A stretch of 7,752 bases of DNA from contig CAJTXC010000064.1 of assembly GCA_910580135.1 (NCBI GenBank), forward strand, positions 1-7,752, read 5' to 3'. This document shows positions 1 to 5,426 of the stretch, piece after piece (position 1 is the first letter of the stretch; each line of letters starts with the position of its first letter). This stretch comes from an uncultured Bacilli bacterium (lineage in GTDB: Bacteria > Bacillota_I > Bacilli_A > RF39 > UBA660). The notes beneath the pieces were generated by a model that saw only the letters and a program-made list of their open reading frames with translations, made no database searches and was not told where the DNA came from. Both the position numbers and the translations under genes were made by a program.

Positions 1-281
1 TAAACACCATCTTCATTTTTTAAAATAATTTGCTCATGATTATTTGTTTTATTTCTAAGTGATACTCTATAATAATCTTTTTTCATATAAGATACAGTAA
101 CATCATACATATAAGAATCTTCATTATTTATTAATTCCATTTCAGCTTCTAATTTATACCCAGAAGTTTTATTTAATTTATCAGATAGTTTATCGACAAT
201 CGTTTTTTCAGTTTCCTTTCCACATCCAGTTAAACATATAGCACAAAAAAATGCTAAAAAAGTATACAAAATTTTTTTCAT
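1..281 (-). CDS. LolA/GerS-like lipoprotein, N-terminal part (runs off window)
   Basis: Only the first 93 codons are present; the gene continues beyond base 1. The protein opens with a short lipoprotein signal: a lysine pair, a hydrophobic stretch (about residues 4-19) and the lipobox LTGC with the acylated Cys at residue 20. It would therefore be a lipoprotein anchored on the outer face of the cytoplasmic membrane. After it come a hydrophilic helix (TIVDKLSDKLN) and a strand-rich segment with KLEAEMEL, then VSYMKKDYYRVSL and EQIILKNEDGV. This pattern resembles the LolA-fold lipoproteins of Firmicutes (outer-membrane-lipoprotein-sorting-like, GerS-related). The family assignment rests on my recognition of these motifs and the function is unknown; a germination role should not be assumed. 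The ATG at 279-281 follows an AGAGGTGA ribosome binding site. It is transcribed divergently from the small membrane-protein gene at 389. Confidence 0.75.
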   Translation of the reverse strand, partial: MKKILYTFLAFFCAICLTGCGKETEKTIVDKLSDKLNKTSGYKLEAEMELINNEDSYMYDVTVSYMKKDYYRVSLRNKTNNHEQIILKNEDGV

Positions 282-308
282 TAATTCACCTCTTTTTATT
301 TTCAATTA

Positions 309-337
309 ATTATATGGAAAAAAAATACTAATATTCA
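309..337 (-). promoter_or_regulatory. Possible promoter for the lipoprotein gene
   Basis: On the minus strand a perfect TATAAT lies at 314-309, with 27 bp between it and the ATG at 281. Seventeen bases upstream is TGAATA (337-332), a poor -35 box, or GTGAAT one base further. The -10 is convincing but the region is so AT-rich that chance matches are common. The rest of 282-388 shows no clear promoter for the divergent plus-strand gene, only weak TATAAA matches at 340-345 and 372-377. Confidence 0.4.
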
Positions 338-388
338 CGTATAAAAATACTTTTTTTGATTATCATATAAGTATAAAAGGAGGAAATT

Positions 389-595
389 ATGAAAACATTA
401 CAAATTATAGCCTTAACAGTAATGATCATTGGTGCATTAAACTGGGGATTAATCGGATTATTCAACTTTGACCTTGTTGCAACAATTTTCGGTGGAACTG
501 TAGCTTTAGGTTCTAAAATAGTTTATATATTAGTTGGTATTTGTGGATTAATTGGTATTAAGACACTAGTAGAACTAATTAATGAAGTTAAATAA
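389..595 (+). CDS. DUF378 small membrane protein (YuzA-like)
   Basis: This 68-residue protein matches the DUF378/YuzA family of small membrane proteins, with the hallmark ALNWGLIGLFNFDLVA stretch near residues 16-31 and a second block around KIVYILVGICGL (43-54). Two hydrophobic segments (about 4-25 and 38-61) suggest a two-pass inner-membrane protein. No biochemical function is established for the family. The ATG at 389 follows a perfect AAGGAGG (377-383) at 5 bp, so the start is secure. It is the only plus-strand gene in the window, monocistronic, and ends at a rho-independent terminator directly after its stop. Length is typical for the family, and the identification is firm. Confidence 0.9.
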   Translation: MKTLQIIALTVMIIGALNWGLIGLFNFDLVATIFGGTVALGSKIVYILVGICGLIGIKTLVELINEVK

Positions 596-596
596 A

Positions 597-630
597 AATA
601 GTTTTCATTAATTTGAAAACTATTCTTTTT
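597..630. terminator. Bidirectional rho-independent terminator between convergent genes
   Basis: Perfect 10-bp inverted repeat: AATAGTTTTC at 597-606 and GAAAACTATT at 615-624, with an 8-nt loop. On the plus strand it is followed by CTTTTT (625-630), ending the DUF378 gene. On the minus strand it is followed by TTTTTATTT, ending the ecf-truA transcript. It starts two bases after the plus-strand stop, and its plus-strand T tract overlaps the truA stop codon (629-631). Confidence 0.9.
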
Positions 631-1359
631 AATATTTAACATCCACTAAGGTTAGACCTTCGGCAGGCGCACAAAGATAGGCAGACTTTCTGTCTTTTTT
701 TTCTAATAAGGAAGAGACTATATCCGGTTTTATCTTTTCCTCTCCTATTTTTATTAGTGTTCCAACCATGTTTCTTACTTGGTATTTTAAAAAACCTTTA
801 CCTTCAAAAGTAATAGTTATAATACCATCTTCTTCTGTTACTTTAGCATCATAGATTTCTCTTACCTTATTTTCCTTTTTACATTCACCAGAAGTAAACG
901 TAGTAAAATCATGAACACCAACAAAATATTTAATAGCTTCTTTCATTACCTCTATATTTAAAGGTTTACCATATTGATACACGTGGGTACGAAGTAAGGG
1001 ATTATATATTCCAGTATTTATCTTGTATTCATACGTTTTTGATTTAACCATGTATCTTGCATGAAAGTCATTAGAGACTTCTTTCGCATCATTAACATAT
1101 ATATCATTTGGTAAATAGCTATTTAATGCTCCTTTTAATTTATATGGGGTTATTTCTTTATCAAAATCAAAGTGTGCTTTTGATGCAAGGCATTAACTAA
1201 AGCATCGGTTCTGCCTGATGAATGTATGATAACTATCTTACCACCATTAATATTAGTTAAAATATTTTCTATTTCCTCTTGCACGGTTCTTTTAAGTGGT
1301 TGTTTTTGATAACCATGAAATTTATCACCAGAATATGAAAAATCAATTAAAAATCTCAT
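629..1359 (-). pseudogene. truA: tRNA pseudouridine synthase A, interrupted by a one-base frameshift
   Basis: TruA converts U38-U40 in the anticodon stem-loop of tRNAs to pseudouridine. The 5' part (1359-1150) has the N-terminal FSYSGDKFHGYQKQ block, then TVQEEIE and the catalytic motif GRTDA with the nucleophile Asp at residue 52. After NALHQK the frame goes wrong and stops at 1150-1152. In the -1 frame the protein resumes as AHFDFDKEITPYKL, then LPNDI, DFHARY and the KTYEYKI block holding the family's active-site Tyr, through to the stop at 629-631. Restoring one A in the AAAA run at 1178-1181 gives about 243 residues, the normal length. The defect could be a sequencing or assembly error, a recent inactivation, or low-level slippage; the otherwise intact distal part favours an error or a recent event. 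The residue after RTDA is Leu where Gly is usual. Start ATG lies one base after the ecfT stop, with GGATGGTG upstream. Confidence 0.92.
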
Positions 1360-1360
1360 C

Positions 1361-2098
1361 TTAACACCATCCTAACCATATTACAATATATATTAATATA
1401 ATAGGTAAGAAAACTAACACTTTATCAAAGCTAGTAATCTTGTTTTCATGATAATTAGTTCTTATCTTATTTCCATAAAATCTTAACTTCATGGTTTTAA
1501 CCATTCTTCTAGATAGTTTATATGATAAAGATACTACTGGAACAATCATCTTTTTAAAAGATTTTAATTTGTTGCTATTATATGAAATTCCTCTATAAGC
1601 CATTGATTTTCTAACCATTTTAGCTTGGATAAATAAAGTTGATATAAATTTTATATCCATGGCTATTCTAAGGGCTATTTTAGAAACAGGTATTTTTATT
1701 TTTTTTAATTTAATAAATGCGCACTCAAAGCCCCAAGCTATTTCGCTTAAAGACGTTGTGAATGTTAAAATTAGAAAGAGTAAAACAATTAATATTACTT
1801 TTAAAGTAATTAAAACAGATAACGTTACGTTAAAGAAAACAGAAAAACAGATTATAAGTACTAATGCGTATAAAGGCCATATCATGAGTGTATTTGATAT
1901 GTATGCACCAGGATTAATTTTTGTATTTGCCATAACCAATAACAAGAATAAAGTTAATAAAAGTAAAGATACATAATCATTTACCATTAATAAAGCAATT
2001 AATGTTAATAAAAACCATATTATCTTCATTTTAGAATTCATTAAATGAACTTTAGAATTACCAGTTACGTACTTAAAGAATGGATATTTATTTCTCAT
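1361..2098 (-). CDS. ecfT: ECF transporter transmembrane component EcfT
   Basis: EcfT is the membrane scaffold of energy-coupling-factor importers: it carries ATPase movements to a substrate-binding S component that brings in vitamins or metal ions. The 245-residue protein has the family's N-terminal pattern (YVTGNSKVHLMNSKMKII, similar to the usual G-D-S-x-x-H-x-x-D/N-x-R/K-x-K). Hydrophobic helices lie at about 25-57, 70-113 and 223-242. Between them is a basic cytoplasmic region (about 128-220) with two arginine-centred coupling motifs, MAYRG (166-170) and RFYGNK (206-211), which contact the two ATPases. The start ATG overlaps the ecfA2 stop as ATGA, implying translational coupling. The order ecfA1-ecfA2-ecfT-truA is the Bacillus arrangement. 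No S component is encoded nearby, so the module probably serves several S proteins encoded elsewhere (group II ECF type; inference). Confidence 0.93.
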   Translation of the reverse strand: MRNKYPFFKYVTGNSKVHLMNSKMKIIWFLLTLIALLMVNDYVSLLLLTLFLLLVMANTKINPGAYISNTLMIWPLYALVLIICFSVFFNVTLSVLITLKVILIVLLFLILTFTTSLSEIAWGFECAFIKLKKIKIPVSKIALRIAMDIKFISTLFIQAKMVRKSMAYRGISYNSNKLKSFKKMIVPVVSLSYKLSRRMVKTMKLRFYGNKIRTNYHENKITSFDKVLVFLPIILIYIVIWLGWC

Positions 2099-2961
2099 GA
2101 TAAATCACCATCCTCACCAGTTAAAATATTTTTAATTGCTCTCACCAACGAGTTCATATCAGGAAGATAACCTAAATCAATTCCTGTTTTATCAAATATT
2201 ATTTTTTCAGTTCTAACAACACTTGGAACGGGAGTATTATTTTGATCTAATAATTCTACATTGCTAAACACACTTAGCTTATTACCTTCTTTAACTATTT
2301 TACCCTTGTTTAAAACAACTACGTTATCAACTATTTCGTATAACATATCAACGTCATGCGTTACTATTATTATTGTCTTAGAATACATAGTTTTTAATTT
2401 TTTTAATAATTTCATAAGTCTTCTCTTACTATTGTTATCAAGACCTATAGTAGGTTCATCCATTATTAAAAGTTTAGGATTAGAAATTAGAACAGATGCA
2501 ATGGCAACCCTTCTTTTTTCTCCACCATTTAAACTAAAAGGACTTCTATTTATGTAAGATTCATCTAATCCTACCATTTTAAGAACTTTTATAACTTTTT
2601 TCTTAATATTTTTGTTTTTTGGAGCAAACACTTTTTCTGCAAAAGCAATCTCTTCACCTACGGTGTTACAAAAAAACTGCTTTTCCGGAAATTGATAAAC
2701 TAATCCTACATCATATCTAAATTTGTTAAATTTAAATCTGTTTTTATGTAAATTATAAGTTCCAATAGAAATGTCACCACTAGTAGGTTTAGTTATCCCA
2801 TTCATAAGCTCAAGTAAAGTTGACTTTCCACTTCCAATCGGACCAATTATTCCATGTATTTGATTGCTTTCTAAGCATAGATTTATATCTTTTAAAGCTT
2901 CTTTTTCGTTTTCCATTTTATAATTATATGAAAAGCTTACATTTTTAAATATTACTTCCAT
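2095..2961 (-). CDS. ecfA2: ECF transporter ATP-binding protein EcfA2
   Basis: This is the second ATPase of the ECF module and pairs with EcfA1 on the inner membrane face to power import through EcfT. The 288 residues show Walker A GPIGSGKST (40-48), a Q loop in LVYQFPEKQFF (Gln90, a phrase typical of EcfA2/CbiO2), a signature region SLNGGEKRR (143-151), Walker B LLIMDEPTIGLD (164-175) and the switch His202 in VTHD. The C-terminal part beyond about residue 220 is the usual EcfA2 extension. The signature Ser of LSGGQ is Asn145 here, AAT instead of AGT, which is unusual (see findings). The ATG at 2961 lies 10 bp inside the end of ecfA1, with AAAGGTTGGTGA upstream. The stop overlaps the ecfT start. 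Confidence 0.93.
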   Translation of the reverse strand: MEVIFKNVSFSYNYKMENEKEALKDINLCLESNQIHGIIGPIGSGKSTLLELMNGITKPTSGDISIGTYNLHKNRFKFNKFRYDVGLVYQFPEKQFFCNTVGEEIAFAEKVFAPKNKNIKKKVIKVLKMVGLDESYINRSPFSLNGGEKRRVAIASVLISNPKLLIMDEPTIGLDNNSKRRLMKLLKKLKTMYSKTIIIVTHDVDMLYEIVDNVVVLNKGKIVKEGNKLSVFSNVELLDQNNTPVPSVVRTEKIIFDKTGIDLGYLPDMNSLVRAIKNILTGEDGDLS

Positions 2962-3758
2962 AACTTGGTCACCAACCTTTCTAGGTCTAGCTCCAAGCCA
3001 TCTATTAAACCAAAAACTTTAAGCTTTTGAGATAGTTCAATACTAAAAGGTACTTCAAGCCCTATTTTTCTCATAATTCTTTCTTCAGTAAACACAAAAG
3101 GAAAAGCACCATCAATTATTATCTTTCCATCATTTAATATTATTAATCTATCAGAGTAAATGGCTTCTTCTAAATTATGTGTAAAAGATAAAATAGTTAC
3201 TCTTTTTTTCTTGTTATATTCTTTTAATAATTTAAGTATTTCATCTCTTTCGTTAATATCTATCATTAGCAAAGACTCGTCTAAAACTAAGATTCTAGGT
3301 TCTAACATAAGAGCGCATGCTAAAGCTACTTTTTGTTGTTCCCCTCCTGATAAATTATAAGGATTTTCTTTTAGTAAATTTTCTATTTTAAGCGTCTTTG
3401 ATATTTCAGTTATTTTTTTCTTTATGGTTTTTGGATTAACAGCCATGTTTTCTAAAGAAAAAGCAAGTTCATCTTCAACTGTTTCACATGCAAAAAAGTT
3501 TTCTGGAGTATCAAATACAAATCCTACTTCTTTTCTTATATCATATAATTTTTTTTTCTTAAGAGGTTTATTAAATATTTTAATATCAGAATATGACTTT
3601 TCAAGACCTGCTAAAATTTTAACAAGAGTGGTTTTTCCTGAACCATTTGGTCCTGCTATGGTAACCCAGTTACCACGCTCTATATCCAAATTAAAAGAAT
3701 CAAAAATAAATTTGTTTTTATATCTAAATGAAAGATTCTTTATTTCTAATATAGCCAC
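2952..3758 (-). CDS. ecfA1: ECF transporter ATP-binding protein EcfA1
   Basis: First ATPase of the ECF importer. From a GTG start the protein has 268 residues: Walker A GPNGSGKTT (36-44), Q-loop region VGFVFDTPENFF (78-89), signature LSGGEQQK (136-143), Walker B ILVLDES (156-162, catalytic Glu161) and switch His194. The phrase TVEDELAFSLEN (93-104) is characteristic of EcfA1/CbiO1. The Q-loop Gln is replaced by Asp83, and the D-loop reads MIDIN instead of the common MLDP-type. I chose GTG at 3758-3756 because a perfect AGGAGG lies 8 bp upstream and because the homologous N terminus begins at AILEIKNLSF. The alternative in-frame TTG at 3800 lies upstream of the ribosome binding site and inside the promoter region. 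It is the first gene of the ecfA1-ecfA2-ecfT-truA unit. Confidence 0.92.
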   Translation of the reverse strand: MAILEIKNLSFRYKNKFIFDSFNLDIERGNWVTIAGPNGSGKTTLVKILAGLEKSYSDIKIFNKPLKKKKLYDIRKEVGFVFDTPENFFACETVEDELAFSLENMAVNPKTIKKKITEISKTLKIENLLKENPYNLSGGEQQKVALACALMLEPRILVLDESLLMIDINERDEILKLLKEYNKKKRVTILSFTHNLEEAIYSDRLIILNDGKIIIDGAFPFVFTEERIMRKIGLEVPFSIELSQKLKVFGLIDGLELDLERLVTKLWK

Positions 3759-3766
3759 ATTCTTCA

Positions 3767-3772
3767 CCTCCT
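3767..3772 (-). promoter_or_regulatory. Ribosome binding site deciding the ecfA1 GTG start
   Basis: The minus strand reads AGGAGG here, extended to AAGGAGGTGA, 8 bp before GTG (3758-3756). An ATG two bases upstream of the GTG (3760-3758) is in another frame and stops after four codons, so it cannot be the start. Confidence 0.85.
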
Positions 3773-3788
3773 TAAAATATAAGGTTTT

Positions 3789-3817
3789 ATTATATAACAA
3801 AATTTAAAAAAAGCCAA
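3789..3817 (-). promoter_or_regulatory. Promoter of the ecfA1-ecfA2-ecfT-truA operon
   Basis: On the minus strand TTGGCT (3817-3812) and a perfect TATAAT (3794-3789) are separated by 17 bp, a good sigma-A-type promoter. The predicted start of transcription near 3782 leaves a leader of about 24 nt with the ribosome binding site. The -35 box forms part of the downstream arm of the preceding terminator. Confidence 0.65.
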
Positions 3818-3832
3818 CTTTTGTTAGCTTTT
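3806..3832 (-). terminator. Rho-independent terminator after the prepilin-like gene
   Basis: Reading the minus strand, AAAAGCTAAC (3832-3823), a loop of four A (3822-3819), then GTTGGCTTTT (3818-3809) running into further T (to 3806). This makes a 10-bp stem with one G-T wobble and a run of seven T. The stem begins within the stop codon of the prepilin-like gene. Confidence 0.85.
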
Positions 3833-4250
3833 ATTTCTCACTAAATTCCGAATATCCATTTATTCCCTCTGCTGGGCCTTTTGCGTCTAATCCTTCACAA
3901 TTAACATATGCTTCAAACATATTATTATTTGATGATTTATCTATCAATAAATAAACCTTACAATCTTCTTTTGAATTAGATGGATTTTTTATAGTATCTA
4001 CTTTCAAATAACCTTTATTTTTTAAATAAGTAGCATTAAAATAAACCTTATCAGTCATTAATTTTTCTTTTTCGTTTAAATATATATCTGGTCCAAAAGC
4101 CTTTATACTATTATAAATACTTTCAACTTCTTTTTGATTAGCTCTTTTTCTTTGACCCAACACTGCTGATCCAGCTACTGTCATAATAATTCCTAAAACA
4201 ACTATTACAGCAAGTAATTCTACTAACGTAAATCCTTTATTATTCTTCAT
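3831..4250 (-). CDS. Type IV prepilin-like protein (pseudopilin)
   Basis: This 139-residue protein carries a class III (type IV pilin) signal: a five-residue basic leader MKNNK, then Gly6 followed by FTLVELL. Prepilin peptidase would cut between Gly6 and Phe7 and methylate Phe7; Glu11 is the conserved +5 Glu. The hydrophobic helix spans about 7-31, followed by a basic amphipathic helix (QRKRANQKEVES). The C-terminal globular region has the segment YLKNKGYLK (75-83) and two cysteines, Cys97 and Cys118, spaced like a pilin D-region disulfide (inference). It resembles ComGC-type and type II secretion pseudopilins, but no pilus ATPase, platform protein or peptidase lies in this window, so its assembly system is unknown. 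The ATG is one base after the SDR stop and its AAAGGAG site lies within the SDR end, so the two are probably coupled. Confidence 0.85.
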   Translation of the reverse strand: MKNNKGFTLVELLAVIVVLGIIMTVAGSAVLGQRKRANQKEVESIYNSIKAFGPDIYLNEKEKLMTDKVYFNATYLKNKGYLKVDTIKNPSNSKEDCKVYLLIDKSSNNNMFEAYVNCEGLDAKGPAEGINGYSEFSEK

Positions 4251-4251
4251 A

Positions 4252-4998
4252 TTATTTCTCCTTTTTCTTTTGTATATTATAATCTATTTTAAGCAACCAC
4301 TTAAGTGGTAAAAACTTACATCCTATAACACCTAGTTTGTTCATTAATCCTGGTATTATTACTAACTTATTTTTAAACATTTTCTTTATTGTATATTCAG
4401 CTACATATTTGCTAGATAAGCTTTTCATGCTAAAGCTAACACCTGCTACATTATTAAAATTTGTATTAACAGGTCCTGGACATAACACTGATACTTTAAC
4501 ATTTGATTTAATCCTTCTTAATTCCTCAAAAAGAGCCGTTGTAAGCTTAAAAACATAACTTTTAGTGGAATAATAAGTATTCATCAAAGGCCCCGGTAAA
4601 AAAGCTGCTGTTGATGTTACATTAAGAATTTTCCCACTATCTTTTCTAATCATTTCATTTAAATATAATTTAGTTAATATATGTACTGCTTTAATGTTAA
4701 GATCAATCATGTTTAATTCTTTATCTAAATCAGTATCTTTGAATTCACCAAACAAACCAAAACCAGCATTGTTAACAAGTATATCTATATCTTTATGGTC
4801 ACTAAATAATTTTTTACAGTTTTCTTCCACGGATAAATCTGTTACATAGATTTCTGTTTTAGTATTACAAAATTTAGACACTTCTTTTAATTTATTTTCT
4901 TTTCTAGCTACTAGAATGATATCATACCCCATATTACTAAGATTAATCGCTAAATCTTTTCCAATTCCACTTGATGCGCCTGTTATTAGTGCTTTCAT
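4252..4998 (-). CDS. Short-chain dehydrogenase/reductase (classical SDR)
   Basis: A 248-residue classical SDR, a cytoplasmic NAD(P)-dependent oxidoreductase of unknown substrate. The Rossmann glycine motif TGASSGIG is at 6-13. Arg32-Lys33 after the second strand suggests NADP(H). The NNAG motif is at 76-79, and the catalytic tetrad appears as Asn101, Ser129, Tyr142 and Lys146 (YYSTK), with the usual 13-residue Ser-Tyr spacing. The PGPVNT segment after the active site is also typical. It looks most like the DltE/YqjQ-type group of Firmicutes SDRs, which does not define a substrate. The C terminus (about 228-248) has a hydrophobic patch and then a lysine-rich end. The ATG at 4998 follows GGTGAT at 5 bp. 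It sits between rplQ and ecfA1, where Bacillus has no such gene, upstream of the prepilin-like gene. Confidence 0.92.
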   Translation of the reverse strand: MKALITGASSGIGKDLAINLSNMGYDIILVARKENKLKEVSKFCNTKTEIYVTDLSVEENCKKLFSDHKDIDILVNNAGFGLFGEFKDTDLDKELNMIDLNIKAVHILTKLYLNEMIRKDSGKILNVTSTAAFLPGPLMNTYYSTKSYVFKLTTALFEELRRIKSNVKVSVLCPGPVNTNFNNVAGVSFSMKSLSSKYVAEYTIKKMFKNKLVIIPGLMNKLGVIGCKFLPLKWLLKIDYNIQKKKEK

Positions 4999-5015
4999 TT
5001 ACTATCACCAATATT

Positions 5016-5024
5016 AGTATAACA
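5016..5024 (-). promoter_or_regulatory. Possible extended -10 promoter for the SDR-prepilin pair
   Basis: The minus strand reads TGTTATACT (5024-5016), an extended -10 with TG one base before TATACT. No good -35 is visible, since the upstream region is the rplQ terminator and its T tract. The implied transcript start near 5010 would leave a leader of only about 11 nt, hardly enough for the GGTGAT site, so read-through from the ribosomal operon may also feed these genes. Confidence 0.35.
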
Positions 5025-5032
5025 TATAAAAC

Positions 5033-5055
5033 AAAAAAAGAAGCTATAAGCTTCT
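5033..5055 (-). terminator. Rho-independent terminator of the ribosomal operon after rplQ
   Basis: On the minus strand AGAAGCT (5055-5049), a three-base loop TAT, AGCTTCT (5045-5039), then TTTTTT (5038-5033). The 7-bp perfect stem and T run lie 7 bp past the rplQ stop. The stem is short, so some read-through into the SDR gene is possible. Confidence 0.8.
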
Positions 5056-5062
5056 AATTTTA

Positions 5063-5407
5063 TTAGTCTACTAACTCTAAGACAACCATTAAAGCGTCGT
5101 CTCCTCTTCTTTCAGTTAGTTTAAGTATTCTAGTATATCCACCATTTCTATTTTCATAACGTTTAGCTAATTCGTCAAATACTTTCTTAACAGCTTCATT
5201 ATCGTTATGTAAGAAAGCAAGTGCGTTACGTCTAGAAACTAAGCTACCATTTTTACCATAAGTAACCATTTTATCAAAACATTTACGTACTTCTTTAGCA
5301 CGTGTTTCAGTTGTTTCAATACGTTCATTCTTAATTAGGTCTTTTGTTAAGTTAGCAAGCATAGCTCTTCTATGTTTGTTAGTACGTCCTAATTTTCTAT
5401 AAGCCAT
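5063..5407 (-). CDS. rplQ: 50S ribosomal protein L17
   Basis: L17 is a large-subunit ribosomal protein near the peptide exit region. The 114 residues match bacterial L17 over the full length: the start [20 protein letters not shown], the [11 protein letters not shown] stretch (about 32-42), and the end with [17 protein letters not shown]. Length is close to the Bacillus protein. The start ATG follows AAGGAGGA at a normal distance, 19 bp after rpoA. It is the last gene of the ribosomal operon, followed directly by a terminator. Confidence 0.97.
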   Translation of the reverse strand: MAYRKLGRTNKHRRAMLANLTKDLIKNERIETTETRAKEVRKCFDKMVTYGKNGSLVSRRNALAFLHNDNEAVKKVFDELAKRYENRNGGYTRILKLTERRGDDALMVVLELVD

Positions 5408-5426
5408 TTGTATTCCTCCTTACTTT

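Noticed and set aside
282..388. Riboswitch or other structured RNA in the divergent intergenic region
   Set aside because: The region is short and mostly A/T runs, and I saw no stable stem or known aptamer motif.
1150..1195. Programmed -1 frameshifting as the firm explanation for truA
   Set aside because: The site is not a canonical heptamer (the P-site CAA would pair badly after slipping), no clear downstream stimulatory structure was noticed, and truA is not known to use frameshifting. A deletion or sequencing error is simpler.
1659..1976. Open frame on the plus strand opposite ecfT
   Set aside because: It is antisense to a clear EcfT gene, has no ribosome binding site, and gives a low-complexity translation. 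Similar antisense frames at 2261-2557, 3160-3360, 3424-3807, 4337-4558, 5554-5802, 5965-6192 and 7065-7283 were rejected for the same reason.
2095..2098. Mycoplasma-type code with TGA as tryptophan
   Set aside because: TGA ends ecfA2 in a classic ATGA overlap and ends infA just before the rpmJ ribosome binding site, and Trp residues in conserved places use TGG.
3759..3800. Longer ecfA1 starting at the in-frame TTG at 3800
   Set aside because: The extension lies upstream of the AGGAGG site and covers the -10 box, and its residues do not look like an EcfA1 N terminus. GTG at 3758 fits both the ribosome binding site and homology.
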